Origin: Allobosea sp. ASV33
Lineage (GTDB): Bacteria > Pseudomonadota > Alphaproteobacteria > Rhizobiales > Beijerinckiaceae
Direction of reading: 5' to 3'
Length of the DNA: 64,000 nt
Assembly: GCF_016428755.1 (NCBI RefSeq)
Contig: NZ_JAELTI010000001.1
Location: forward strand, 1-64,000
In this document: positions 33,878 through 43,258 of the stretch, piece by piece
Numbering within the stretch: the stretch's first letter is position 1
Layout of the letters: the number at the start of each line of letters is the position of its first letter
Program-made: the position numbers and the translations under genes
The notes under the pieces: model-generated
What the model saw: only the letters and a program-made list of their open reading frames with translations
Told to the model about the DNA's origin: nothing
The model's database searches: none

Positions 33878-34241
33878 GCCGTTCGATCGGAAGCGAGCCG
33901 TCGCGCGCTCGCGGCCGTCCCGGTGACCGTCGTTGCCGGTGGCGGGGAACGAGGTGCGGCACCGCGTCGTCCATCGGGCGCGCGAACGTCGTGCGAGTGG
34001 CGCCGAGATCCGCCGTTTCGGCTCATGCCCCCGTCGCCTCCCTCGATCCCAGATTCCCGCCCCGCTCTCGCATCACGAACCCTGGGCGAGGGCATCGCAC
34101 TTGAGCGTACCGTGGGCGCGTCATTTCGCACCTGCGTCTCGACCGCCGCGGGCAGGTCGAGAGCCCGACGGGCGCCGTCGCCCCGCCGCCCGACCGATCG
34201 CACGGCCGCGAGCGCATCCGTCGGCGACGTCCCGAAGCTCG
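33878..34241. other. Stretch between HEPN-like and small gene
   Basis: 364 bp, very GC-rich, long overlapping frames on both strands but none with a convincing start or protein-like pattern. Could be leader sequence of the HEPN-like gene. Confidence 0.4.
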
Positions 34242-34550
34242 CTATTCCCGAAGGCGGCGGGTCGCATTATCAAGACCGATCTCGTGTCCGACAAGCTCGG
34301 CCACGCGATGGCTGACCGCGCGCCAATGCCCTGGAATGCGGCTGTCGTGGACCAAGCGGCCCTGCGCGACCTGTCTCGCGCGCGAGCGGGCGATGCCGTA
34401 GGCGCCGATGCCGTGCGCCTCGATCAGGGCCTTGGCGTCGGCCTCGACGAGGTCGGAGGCCCGCGGGCGAAACAGGTCGGCGATCCAGGGCAGCAGCCCG
34501 CGCCTTGCCGTCCCGCGCCGGCGTTCGCTCGGTCGAAAGCCAGCCAACAA
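34242..34550 (-). CDS. Small conserved hypothetical protein
   Basis: 102 residues if the TTG at 34550 is used; a GAGG lies about 9 bases upstream. The second half (DAKALIEAHGIGAYGIARSRARQ, then PGHWRAVSHRVAELVGHEIGLDNATR) resembles small proteins widespread in Rhizobiales that carry an A-x2-LI-x2-HG pattern followed by HW-x2-V and a G-x-D-x-AT end. Role unknown; these are often found beside other genes as accessory regulators. It starts 54 bp after the peptidoglycan-hydrolase gene. Confidence 0.5.
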   Translation of the reverse strand: MLAGFRPSERRRGTARRGLLPWIADLFRPRASDLVEADAKALIEAHGIGAYGIARSRARQVAQGRLVHDSRIPGHWRAVSHRVAELVGHEIGLDNATRRLRE

Positions 34551-34604
34551 AGCAATACCTCGCGCAGTTCGGCCGATACCCGCCTCCGGATCGGCCAGTC
34601 CCGA

Positions 34605-36584
34605 TCAATCGACGTCGGTGAAGAACTTGTGCCGCCCGATCGTCACGGTGTGCTTGGCCTTGGGCTTCACCCAGCTCGGTTCGGCGATGTAGGTCGCGTA
34701 GTAATGCGTGGCCTCGCCGGAATTGTCGCCCACTTGTCCCCGCAGCACCAGGTCGGCGGCCTCGCAGCACTCGTCGAACCGTGGGTTCGCTCCCGGCTGC
34801 AAGGCCTGGATAATCGTTCGATTGGGGTCGTTCTCGTTCCAGCAAGAGAACTGCTTGTCCTGGAGGCAGACGTCCTCCACCGTCTTGCCAAACCGCTTGG
34901 GTCCGATCTTGACGCGGTTCATCACCACGTTCGCGACGGCGATCCGGCCCTCTTGGCTCTCCCCGCGCGCCTCGCCGTAGATGGTCCGCGCCAGCGCGAG
35001 GAAGTCGCGGTCCCGGACGTTCTTGCCGTCCGTCGACGGCATGGCGGCGCGCCCCGGCTTCTTGATCTCGTCTCCGCCCTTGACGATCCGCCTCGCGTTG
35101 ACCGCCAGCCCCATCAGCAATCTCGTCGGGTTGAGCAGCCGCTCCGGACGTGGGTCGGCCCGCATCCAGCGGTAGGTGCGATCGGTGCCCGGCCGGTACG
35201 TCTCGAAGTGGATCATCCGCGTGCCGCTGACGCGCGCGATCGGCTGGCCCGCCTCGACGGCGCTGCCGATCGCCCACTTGAATTCCTGCGGCGCGGTGGG
35301 CTTCACCTCCCCGTAGTTGACGACGACGCCCGCATGCTTCACGAGCAGCGCATAGGTCCGCTCGCCGTCGGGGCGCGTGTAGAAGCTGAAGAAGTTGACG
35401 ATCTCGCCGTCGGCGCAGGCGACCACGACGTCGTCCTCCTCGCAGTAGACGTCGACGCCGACGTGGTTGCGTCGCCCGCCGAGCCTGTCCGCGAGGAACT
35501 CCCGTCCCGGGCCGCCGACCAGGCGGTCGCTCGTCGTCCGGTGGGAGATCACCATGGCCCGCGGGTCGGCTGTGATCACCGGCCAGTACAAGTCGTCCGG
35601 GCTCGCGTCGAAGGACGCGAACGGGACGGGACTTTCCTTGGGCACGGCGGCAAGGTTCCTGGGCATGCTCGTTAGGACCTTGACCTTGGGGTCCTTGACG
35701 ACCGGCGGCGGGCCGGTCCGGAGGAGGATGCGCTGGTCGGCGGCGGACAGATGTCTCGTGAGGACCTTGCCGAAGTCGTCCAGGAAGCCCCTCACCGACT
35801 TGGCCATCGCTCCCGCCCCGGCCCACGCCTTCAACCTGTCGAGGAGGGATGGTGCCTCGCCGGCTGGCAGGAGTTCGCCGAAGGCCGACCCGAGCGCCCG
35901 GTCCGGTTGCAGGCTTTCGATCGAGGCGAGACCCTCGGAGCGGACCGCCGCGCCAAGAACCTGGGCGAGGAGAAGCTCGACGTGGCTTGGCGCCAGGATC
36001 TGGTCTTGGGGGGAGGGCGAGGCGCGCAGCCGGTCGAAGTCTTGGCGATCGGCCAGCAGGCTCCAGGCCGCCCCCCTGATCTGCGCCAACGGGGAGCCCC
36101 GGTCCTTCGGGCGGAAGCCTTGCGCAAGCGGCGCCCCCGACGTCAGGAACGCCGCCCATTCCGTCGCCGAGAGCTGGAGCGGCCCGGCCAGCTCCTCGCC
36201 GCCGAGGCTCGCCTTGGACGGCTTCATGTCCGTAAGCAGCAGAGCCCTGGCCACGACCCCCCGGGCATCGATGAAGCAGGGCGAGGTGGACGGCATCTCG
36301 TTGATCAGCTGCGCGACCGCGACGCATTCGTCGACGAACTCGTCTGGGTCAAACTTCGTGGCCGGGGGTGGGAGCGCGTCGACCTTCAACGCCGCCGTCT
36401 CGACCCAGACGGCCGGCGACGCGTCGCCGAAATCCACGCGCGTGAAGACCTGGTCCGGCGTCTGCTCGACCACCTCCGCCCTCTCGGAGGCGGTGATGGT
36501 GCCGGCTTGGCCCTTCCCGGGTTCCGCGAAGACATCGGTCGTCGCCGTGGCGATGACCCTCGTTCCGGCCTTCAGCAGGTTCAT
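34605..36584 (-). CDS. M23 peptidase-like and SleB-like cell-wall hydrolase
   Basis: 659 residues from an ATG overlapping the lipoprotein stop (ATGA). There is an SH3-like N-terminus (GTRVIATATTDVFAEPGKG). A central helical part is followed by an M23 (LytM-like) domain at ~365-470: RRNHVGVDVYC holds the His and Asp ligands, ACADGEIVNFF the strand, and RMIHFETYRPG the end motif. In that last motif the usual HxH reads MxH, so the catalytic first His is replaced. The C-terminal ~150 residues are a hydrolase_2/SleB domain (ARTIYGEARGESQEG near 531, NVVMNRV, FSCWNENDPNR) with the expected Glu. No signal peptide is visible, so export would need another route. Likely peptidoglycan binding or cleavage. 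Confidence 0.75.
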   Translation of the reverse strand: MNLLKAGTRVIATATTDVFAEPGKGQAGTITASERAEVVEQTPDQVFTRVDFGDASPAVWVETAALKVDALPPPATKFDPDEFVDECVAVAQLINEMPSTSPCFIDARGVVARALLLTDMKPSKASLGGEELAGPLQLSATEWAAFLTSGAPLAQGFRPKDRGSPLAQIRGAAWSLLADRQDFDRLRASPSPQDQILAPSHVELLLAQVLGAAVRSEGLASIESLQPDRALGSAFGELLPAGEAPSLLDRLKAWAGAGAMAKSVRGFLDDFGKVLTRHLSAADQRILLRTGPPPVVKDPKVKVLTSMPRNLAAVPKESPVPFASFDASPDDLYWPVITADPRAMVISHRTTSDRLVGGPGREFLADRLGGRRNHVGVDVYCEEDDVVVACADGEIVNFFSFYTRPDGERTYALLVKHAGVVVNYGEVKPTAPQEFKWAIGSAVEAGQPIARVSGTRMIHFETYRPGTDRTYRWMRADPRPERLLNPTRLLMGLAVNARRIVKGGDEIKKPGRAAMPSTDGKNVRDRDFLALARTIYGEARGESQEGRIAVANVVMNRVKIGPKRFGKTVEDVCLQDKQFSCWNENDPNRTIIQALQPGANPRFDECCEAADLVLRGQVGDNSGEATHYYATYIAEPSWVKPKAKHTVTIGRHKFFTDVD

Positions 36585-37834
36585 GGTCCGGCTCCAGGTC
36601 TTGGCAGCACGCTCACGAGATCGCGTGTGACCTGCTCGGCCATGGCGCCGGGCAGCCTGACGGAAAGGCGGCCGGCGAAGGCGGGATTCGCCCTCACGGC
36701 GGCGATCTTCTTGCGCGAGGCTTCCAGCGACGCGCCGGGGTCGATATCCTCGCCCACCTTCGTCCGGTTCAGTGCCTTGACCAGCTCGCTCAGCGCATTC
36801 GCACCGTCGCGGTCGGCCGTGAAGGCGGCCTTCTCGTAGAGGTTCCGAGGCCCATTGTCGGGGCATCCGCCTTCTTCCCTCAACGCCACCGTATCGCGAT
36901 CGGTGAGTTTGCCGTCCCTCTCCCGGGGGATGCGCGGATACTTCCAATCCTCGAAGATCTCGACCATAGCCTTGGTGGTCACTCCCACGACGCCACGTTC
37001 CGCGAGAGGGACGCAGAGCTTCTCCTGGAGCTGGACCAAGAACTCCTTCGTGCCGCGCGAGGCGATCGCCGGCGCCAGGATTTCCTCGACGCCCGCGACC
37101 AGGGTCGGGGCCGGATCCGTTCGCCTCGGCTCCCCGCGACCCGCATCGCCCCGGCCGGAGGTCTTCCCCGCTCCGGCGTTCCCTCGACCCGTCGACGTTC
37201 CAAGCTCGGAGCCGTCCCCCGGCGGAGCGCCGCGCCCGGCGAGCGCTCCCTCGATGCTCACGGGGAGGCAGATGTCGAGATGTTCCTGGATCGCCCGATA
37301 CGCCGCCGGCGCCGAGTCGACCCGGCCGGCCGAGACGGCGCGACGGTGGGCGGCCAGCGACCTCCTGACGACGATCCAGGCCGCCGCCGGCGAGTACGCG
37401 CGATAGAGATAGGAGCCGATGACGACGTCCGTCGCCGCCGCTCCCACCGAGAACGCGGGGGGCACGAGCACCTCGGTGAGGGGCGAGGCGCCGGTGAGGG
37501 CGAGGATCGCCGTCGTCGCGGCGCTCGCAGCGCCGAAGCCGGCCCTGGCCCGCTCCCTGCCGCGGCTGAGCGAATGCAGTTGCTGGAAATAGACGCGGCA
37601 CTCGTCCTGGACGTGGTTGAAGCCGGCCTCGGCCACGCCGTGCCAGTAGGATGGATCGCCTTCGGGAACCCGGGCGTCCGCGGCGAAGGCCGTCAATATC
37701 CTGGCGCGCGCCTGCACTGCCGTTTCGATCGCGACGGGGTCGAGGGCCGGGTCGATGCCGTGTCGCTTGTCGACCGAGTAACCGCAGCCGCCGAGGGCCA
37801 ATGCCAGCATGGCGCAGGTCATCGGGAACTTCAC
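36581..37834 (-). CDS. Lipoprotein of unknown function
   Basis: 417 residues from a GTG preceded by AAGGTGG. The N-terminus MKFPMTCAMLALALGGC ends in a lipobox (LGGC, Cys17), so the mature protein should be membrane-anchored. Residues ~90-160 include a hydrophobic segment (FSVGAAATDVVIGSYLYRAY). A Gly/Arg-rich disordered linker follows (~235-275), then a helical region (GVEEILAPAIASRGTKEFLVQLQEKL). No domain recognised. Its stop overlaps the start of the M23-SleB gene, tying it to cell-wall work. The longer upstream frame would place sequence before the signal peptide and is rejected. Confidence 0.65.
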   Translation of the reverse strand: MKFPMTCAMLALALGGCGYSVDKRHGIDPALDPVAIETAVQARARILTAFAADARVPEGDPSYWHGVAEAGFNHVQDECRVYFQQLHSLSRGRERARAGFGAASAATTAILALTGASPLTEVLVPPAFSVGAAATDVVIGSYLYRAYSPAAAWIVVRRSLAAHRRAVSAGRVDSAPAAYRAIQEHLDICLPVSIEGALAGRGAPPGDGSELGTSTGRGNAGAGKTSGRGDAGRGEPRRTDPAPTLVAGVEEILAPAIASRGTKEFLVQLQEKLCVPLAERGVVGVTTKAMVEIFEDWKYPRIPRERDGKLTDRDTVALREEGGCPDNGPRNLYEKAAFTADRDGANALSELVKALNRTKVGEDIDPGASLEASRKKIAAVRANPAFAGRLSVRLPGAMAEQVTRDLVSVLPRPGAGP

Positions 37835-38322
37835 GGCCACCCCCACCTTACCGCCCAGGTCGTTTCCCCATCCGAACACGCTCAACGATAACGTGCAAGC
37901 CGATCCGGGCATTACTCTGCGTCGCCGATGATTCAATGCTTCGTGGCTTCGTGCGGTCGTCCGACGGAGCAGGGATCGGCGCTGTCGTCGAGGCCGTTTC
38001 CGATGCCTAGAGCGGCGTGGCGACGACCGAATCCCGCTCCTTGCCATGACACCAAGCGCGCGCTCCGCGGCGGAGAGGCCCACGAGCTGACAGTCGGACA
38101 GGCAAGCAAGGGCGCGAACGTTCCCTAGAGTTTGATCACGCCGATACTCTGGACATCATCGCCCGACACGGTATCGTTGCATCCTAAAGTTGAGGCAATC
38201 CGCGGCGAGCAATCAGGCGCGGCGCAGGGATCGGAGAGCCCGCCGCGACCGTCGTGGCGGCGATCGTGTGGATGAGATCGCGCCGAAGAGCCGCGACCAT
38301 CGGGACGCACTGGGGGGGGTGG
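37835..38322. other. Divergent promoter region of the island
   Basis: 488 bp between the leftward lipoprotein operon and the rightward membrane/SIR2/HNH operon. No gene seen; both operons should start here. An AT-richer segment lies near 38120-38190. Confidence 0.45.
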
Positions 38323-39354
38323 ATGAACCACGCATCGACGCTTGCAAGGCGGCTGCTCGGGATCGCACTCGCGTTCGCCTTTTGCGCTCTATCGGCGCAG
38401 GCGCAGACACAGGAAAAGGCGCCGGAAAAGATCTCGACGACTCCGGGCCAACACGTGATCGTCAAGCGCGTCGCGGGGGCGGTCTCGGAGGAGAAGGTCG
38501 AGGCAAAGGGGGCGGGCGTGGCGCTCCAGAAGGACGGGGCAGAGACCGTCGTCGTGTACCTGCCGCCTCCGGGCGTCGATCGCCTGGACGACAAGGTCAC
38601 GTTCAAGGTCGGCGGCGTGGCGGTCGCCCCAATCCCGGTCACGGTCTCCGCCGCGGGCGCGGCCAAAGGGACAGACCTGACCGCCGCCAACCTCTACGAG
38701 CCTTCCTTCAAGGCGCTGTTCATCCTGTTCGTGCTCGCCGTGTTGTTAGAGAACGCCCTCGCGCTGCTTTTCCGCTGGCAGCCGTTCCTGGCCACTTTCA
38801 ACTCCCGCAACCTCACGCCGGTTATCGCCTTCGTTGTCTCGTTCATCTTCGTGGCCACGTTCGGGCTCGACGTCGTCACCTCGCTGACCAACATCTACAC
38901 CCAGTCGAGCCATCCCTCCGACCTGCCCGGGCGCCTGGTCACGGCGATGATCGTCGCCGGCGGCAGCGCCGGCGTGAACAGGATCCTGCAGACGTTCGGG
39001 TTCCGGGCCATCGGGACGCCTGACCAGCAGGTCCGGAGCACCTTGCGCGAAGACCAGGGCTGGATCTCCGTGAGGCTGGTCCGCGAGCGGTCCCACGGCG
39101 TGGTCGAGGTTCTGCTCGACGACCAGGCGATCGGCCAGGTCGGGACCGGCACCGAGGTGACCGGGCCGCTCCGGCATTTCCTCCGAAACCCGGTACGGTT
39201 CCCTCAGTCGGGCGGCTACGTGGTCGAGGCCGGCAAGGCGCACAAGATCGAGCTGAAGGGCGTCGACGCCATGGGAAAGGCGCTGCCCTTGGCGGCCTGG
39301 GGTCCGGCCCCGGTGGGGCCTCGCGCCATCCTCGACCTCGTTGTCAAGCTTTGA
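38323..39354 (+). CDS. Exported protein with two transmembrane segments
   Basis: 343 residues from the ATG at 38323. A signal peptide (LLGIALAFAFCALSAQA, cleavage near 27) is followed by a beta-rich extracytoplasmic part. Two helices follow: ~130-150 (ALFILFVLAVLLENALALLF) and ~164-184 (LTPVIAFVVSFIFVATFGLD). A soluble C-terminal domain of ~120 residues is rich in strands (GVVEVLLDDQAIGQVG, YVVEAGKAHKIEL). No family recognised. It is first in the operon with the SIR2-ATPase (58 bp gap) and HNH genes, so a sensor or anchor role at the membrane is plausible (inference). Confidence 0.6.
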   Translation: MNHASTLARRLLGIALAFAFCALSAQAQTQEKAPEKISTTPGQHVIVKRVAGAVSEEKVEAKGAGVALQKDGAETVVVYLPPPGVDRLDDKVTFKVGGVAVAPIPVTVSAAGAAKGTDLTAANLYEPSFKALFILFVLAVLLENALALLFRWQPFLATFNSRNLTPVIAFVVSFIFVATFGLDVVTSLTNIYTQSSHPSDLPGRLVTAMIVAGGSAGVNRILQTFGFRAIGTPDQQVRSTLREDQGWISVRLVRERSHGVVEVLLDDQAIGQVGTGTEVTGPLRHFLRNPVRFPQSGGYVVEAGKAHKIELKGVDAMGKALPLAAWGPAPVGPRAILDLVVKL

Positions 39355-39412
39355 CGACCATCGGTGTGTCGAAATCCGACACGCCCAACCCACACCGAGG
39401 TTCGTGCCGACG

Positions 39413-42301
39413 ATGAGCAGATTGGCCGCCATCCTTCTGATCTCGGCGCTGGCGTTCGTCGCCGGCATGGACCTCGGCGCCCACGGGCAGGGCGCCGCGC
39501 CCCAGACCAGCCCGGACGTTGACGGGAAGGCCGCGGCGCCAAACTCCGTCGCGCCGCCGCAGGTCACGACGTTGCTCCTCCAACCGCCGGTGCCCAGCCC
39601 GCTTCGGCTCCACCAACCAGCGACCGCCGAATTCATGATCGAGTTCGAGCACGGCGATCCCGCTACGGCGCGACGCGAGGCCAATCGACTGGTCGGAGAG
39701 CTGTCGCTCGTGACGGACGGCGGCGCGATCCTTCCGGCGTTCCTGACCGTGACCAAGGTCGCGCCGTCGGACTCCCAACGCTCGTTCCGCGCCTTCGGCG
39801 CCGTCGGGTTCACGCCGGACGACCGGAGCACCAGCGCGTTCGTCGGCCTGTCGCTCGCGCCGAGCCGCCTCCTCATCCTGGCGTCCAAGGACGGCTCCCT
39901 CAAATCGAACTTCGTACCCGTGGAGATCGGAAGCTCGATCAGGGCGCTGATCGCCGGCGGATTGGCGGCGACGTCAGTCGTCCTCGCAATTGGCTGGTTC
40001 GTGGTCAGAAGGAACCGGTATCGCCGGATCCTCGAAGCCGAGCGGTCGTTGGCCTACGGCGAGCGTCCCGTGCAGATCGATCGGGAGCTGCGGCCCTTCT
40101 ACGAGGTGCCGCCTCCCGAGCCGCCCGAGGCCCTCCTTGAGGCGTTGAGGATGGGCAGGGCCATCCTCGTGCTCGGCAGCGGCGCCTCGGCCCAAGCCGG
40201 CGTGCCCTCCGCCCGCGTCTTGATCAACAGGCTCATCAACCGCTTCGACACACGCCTGCCGTCGGGCTTCGCGGAGGCGCTGAACTCACGCTCCACCGAT
40301 TTCAGCCGCTCGATGGACGCGTTGATGGGCGTCCTCCACCGGGAAGAGATGGCGTCGGCGCTGAAGGACATCCTCTCGCATGCCGATCCCGACCTGACCT
40401 TCCACCGAATGCTCGCCTCGCTCCCCTGGAAATCGGTGGTGGACCTGACCTGGGATCACGTCGCGCAGCCCGTCTTCACCAGGGAGATGGCCGCGCAGAA
40501 GGGCGAATGGGCAGTCGCCACCCTGGACGAGTCGGCGGAGCTGCTGACCAGCATCCGCGCGAACAAGCGCACCTTCCTGAAACCCTTGGGCGAGCTGGAT
40601 AGAACCGCCTCCCTGTCGCTGTCGATGGACGAGTTCCGCCGCAACCTGACGCGATGGCCGGAATTCACCCGACAGGTCGGGTTGCAATTCCAAACCCACA
40701 CCGTGCTCTTCGTCGGCGCCGGGGCCGACACCATCGAGCAGTTCCTGCAGGCGATCGGGTCGGACGCCGTGCGAACGCCCTCCCGACATTTTTCGCTCGT
40801 TCCGGGCGGGCCGGACAACGAGGTGTTCAGGTCGACCCTGGGCCGGTTCGGCGTGGAGCTGTTGCCCTATCCGGTCGATGGCGCGCATAGCCAGGTCTCG
40901 CGCTTCGTCATGCGCGTCGTCGAGCGGCACAAGGCCACGCAGCAATATCGCTCGCCGGAGCCCGCGACCTTCGACCGCGAGTTGGCGAGTTCCCGGATCA
41001 GGAGGCTGACCCTCCATAATGTCGGGCACTTCGAAGCGCTCGAACTGAACTTCCGCGACGAGCCTATAGAGGGGGAGGCCGGGCTGCCGTGGACAGTGAT
41101 CTTCGGGCCGAACGGATGCGGGAAGTCGACCATCCTGCGCGCAATCGGATTGGCGCTGGTCGGAAACGAGACGACGGCGCCGATGGGACGGCTCCTAAGG
41201 CTTGGCGAACGGGACGGAGCGATCGAGCTTTCCTTCGGAAACCAGGAGTTCCGCACCCAGCTGACCCGCGACAGGGACGCGGTGGTGGTCAAGTCGCACC
41301 AAACGACCCCGGTCCAGGCGGGGCTCAGCCTCGTCCTCGGCTTCCCGGCCCTGCGCGGCGGCCCCTCGACCAATCCGAAGGGCGTCGCCGCCGTCGAGAG
41401 GAGCAAGCCGGCCCCGGCGGACTTGATGCCGCTCGTCAACGTAGAAGTCGAGAAGCGGCTAGTCGGCTTCAAGCAGTGGATGATCAACGTTCTCGAACAG
41501 GCTGGCCGTGGCGATCGCAACGCCATGGCCATGAAGCAGCTCCTTGACGAGATCATCCGCGACATCGTCCCCGGACGGTTTCGGAAATTCGCGCCCCTCG
41601 ATGTCACCTACGTCATCAAGGTGAAGCTGGATGATGCAGACACCGCTTCGCCGACGGACGTGCCGTTCGACGACATCAGCCAGGGCATGGCCTCCATCTT
41701 CAACTGGCTCGGGATCCTGGTGCAGCGCATGTACGACTTCTACCCCGACTCGCCGGCTTCGCAGAAAGAGCCAGCGGTCGTGCTCATCGACGAGATCGAC
41801 GCACACCTCCATCCGGACTGGCAAAGGAAGCTCGTGGAGATGACGAAGCGGCTTTTCCCTGCGGTGCAGGTGATCGCCACCTCCCACTCCCCCTTGCTGG
41901 CGGGCGCCCTGCGTAAAGAGGAGCTGTGCGTCCTGGGTCAGGATGCTAGATCCGGCGTCGTACGGGTACAAACCATCCAAGCCGACTTCTTCGGCCAGAA
42001 CAGCCAGCAGATACTCACGAGCTTCGTGTTCGGCCTGAAATCGGATCGGAATCCCGAGACCGAACGAGCGATAGAACGCTACTTCGACCTCTTCGAGAGG
42101 CGACAGCGGACGCAGGCGGAACAGGGTGAGCTCAGGGCCCTCGGTGCCGAACTCGAACGCGTAGGTTACGGCTCGGTCCTGACCGGGGAGGCGGAGGTCA
42201 AGGCGATCGAGCCCGAGTGGTCCGAGGTGCAGATCGAGGCCCTCAACAAGCATTTCGCCAAGGCCGACGAAAGGCCCGGATCGACGGGGGGGACGGTATG
42301 A
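39413..42301 (+). CDS. Membrane-anchored SIR2-like - PtuA/SMC-type ATPase fusion
   Basis: 962 residues from the ATG at 39413. Residues 1-25 are a signal-like hydrophobic segment. Residues 30-175 form an extracytoplasmic beta-rich region, followed by a TM helix (~177-198, LIAGGLAATSVVLAIGWFVV) with a basic stop-transfer. A SIR2-like Rossmann domain follows (VLGSGASAQAGVPSA at 253-267, VLFVGAGADTIEQFL at ~431-445). The C-terminal half is an ABC/SMC-type ATPase: Walker A GPNGCGKST (565-573), signature-like DDISQGMAS (753-761), Walker B VVLIDEIDAHLHPDW (789-803), and H-loop TSHSPLL. This half resembles Septu PtuA and OLD-family ATPases without a Toprim domain. The next gene is an HNH nuclease overlapping by 4 bases, as in PtuAB. 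SIR2 catalytic positions look degenerate. Confidence 0.78.
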   Translation: MSRLAAILLISALAFVAGMDLGAHGQGAAPQTSPDVDGKAAAPNSVAPPQVTTLLLQPPVPSPLRLHQPATAEFMIEFEHGDPATARREANRLVGELSLVTDGGAILPAFLTVTKVAPSDSQRSFRAFGAVGFTPDDRSTSAFVGLSLAPSRLLILASKDGSLKSNFVPVEIGSSIRALIAGGLAATSVVLAIGWFVVRRNRYRRILEAERSLAYGERPVQIDRELRPFYEVPPPEPPEALLEALRMGRAILVLGSGASAQAGVPSARVLINRLINRFDTRLPSGFAEALNSRSTDFSRSMDALMGVLHREEMASALKDILSHADPDLTFHRMLASLPWKSVVDLTWDHVAQPVFTREMAAQKGEWAVATLDESAELLTSIRANKRTFLKPLGELDRTASLSLSMDEFRRNLTRWPEFTRQVGLQFQTHTVLFVGAGADTIEQFLQAIGSDAVRTPSRHFSLVPGGPDNEVFRSTLGRFGVELLPYPVDGAHSQVSRFVMRVVERHKATQQYRSPEPATFDRELASSRIRRLTLHNVGHFEALELNFRDEPIEGEAGLPWTVIFGPNGCGKSTILRAIGLALVGNETTAPMGRLLRLGERDGAIELSFGNQEFRTQLTRDRDAVVVKSHQTTPVQAGLSLVLGFPALRGGPSTNPKGVAAVERSKPAPADLMPLVNVEVEKRLVGFKQWMINVLEQAGRGDRNAMAMKQLLDEIIRDIVPGRFRKFAPLDVTYVIKVKLDDADTASPTDVPFDDISQGMASIFNWLGILVQRMYDFYPDSPASQKEPAVVLIDEIDAHLHPDWQRKLVEMTKRLFPAVQVIATSHSPLLAGALRKEELCVLGQDARSGVVRVQTIQADFFGQNSQQILTSFVFGLKSDRNPETERAIERYFDLFERRQRTQAEQGELRALGAELERVGYGSVLTGEAEVKAIEPEWSEVQIEALNKHFAKADERPGSTGGTV

Positions 42302-43146
42302 GACGCGTTCGCAAAGCCGTCGGGACCGATGCGGAATGGTCCGACCTCACCGCGGTCTCCCAAGCCGGACGCAGGAAGCTCGTCGAGGATTTCGACAAGG
42401 GCGAGGAGCTACGGATCGACGACCGGATCTACAAGAAATACATGTCCTACCTAATCGCTCTGTTCGACGAGAAGTGTGCCTATTGCGAGACCAACATCAC
42501 CAGCAATCAACCCGGGGACGTGGAGCACTATCGCCCCAAGGGCCGCGTCGTCGACGAGAACCTAAAGCCGGTGCCGTTCACGCATCCGACCCGGGGGGCG
42601 ATGGACCATCCCGGTTACTATTGGCTCGCCTACGACTGGGACAACCTGCTGCCGTCCTGCACGGACTGCAACCGACGGCGGTTTCATGGCGAGGACGAGG
42701 GAGCGGCTGGCAAGGCGGATCGATTCCCCATAAGTGGTCCGCGCGCCTGCGCGCCAGGACAGGAGGCCGGAGAGGAACCCCTTCTGATCGATCCTAGCGT
42801 GACGGACCCGGCGGAGCATTTGAAGTTCCTGCCCGATGGTCGGATCGCTCCGCTAACCAAGGTCGGAGAGGTGACGCTGGCGGTATTAGGTTTGAATCGA
42901 AGGGAAGGGCTTCTCAAGGCCCGACACGCAGCGTTCCTCAACGCCCGCGCGCTGCTGCGTCAGTATTGCGCCGCGGTCGTCTCTGCATCCACGGAGGAAC
43001 AGGCGGAGCAGCGCGAGCGTATCAACGCCGCATGGGAAGGGAAGGAGCCTTACACGGTCATGCAACAGTTGGGGTTCCAGTCGGTCTTGAACCAGATGAG
43101 GTCGGGAGGAGTTTATCTTACGCTCCCCATACCCGCCCAGGAGTGA
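42298..43146 (+). CDS. HNH endonuclease, PtuB-like
   Basis: 282 residues. An HNH/zinc-ribbon core: Cys60-x2-Cys63 (EKCAYCETNI), DVEHYRPKG with His77, then YDWDNLLPSCTDCNRRRFHG with Asn116 and Cys121-x2-Cys124. The order and spacing match the PtuB nuclease of Septu and similar retron-associated HNH proteins. The ATG overlaps the SIR2-ATPase stop (ATGA), so the two are coupled. In Septu the ATPase-HNH complex degrades nucleic acid on phage infection; the same is inferred here. Confidence 0.82.
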   Translation: MRRVRKAVGTDAEWSDLTAVSQAGRRKLVEDFDKGEELRIDDRIYKKYMSYLIALFDEKCAYCETNITSNQPGDVEHYRPKGRVVDENLKPVPFTHPTRGAMDHPGYYWLAYDWDNLLPSCTDCNRRRFHGEDEGAAGKADRFPISGPRACAPGQEAGEEPLLIDPSVTDPAEHLKFLPDGRIAPLTKVGEVTLAVLGLNRREGLLKARHAAFLNARALLRQYCAAVVSASTEEQAEQRERINAAWEGKEPYTVMQQLGFQSVLNQMRSGGVYLTLPIPAQE

Positions 43147-43258
43147 GTTTCCTGCGATTGCTCTTAGCGCGCCGTGCTTATGACTTCTTGTAACGTAATG
43201 TTACGCATGCAACTCTCGGTAGTCCGATCGCGGACACCCCCAACATACGGATCTCGGC

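Noticed and set aside
33933-35675. Long plus-strand frame antisense to the M23-SleB gene
   Set aside because: The minus strand carries recognisable SleB and M23 motifs in the same interval; the plus frame has none.
36584-37601. N-terminal extension of the M23-SleB frame beyond 36584
   Set aside because: It runs through the lipoprotein gene in another frame with Arg/Gly-rich sequence; ATGA coupling at 36581-36584 gives a natural start.
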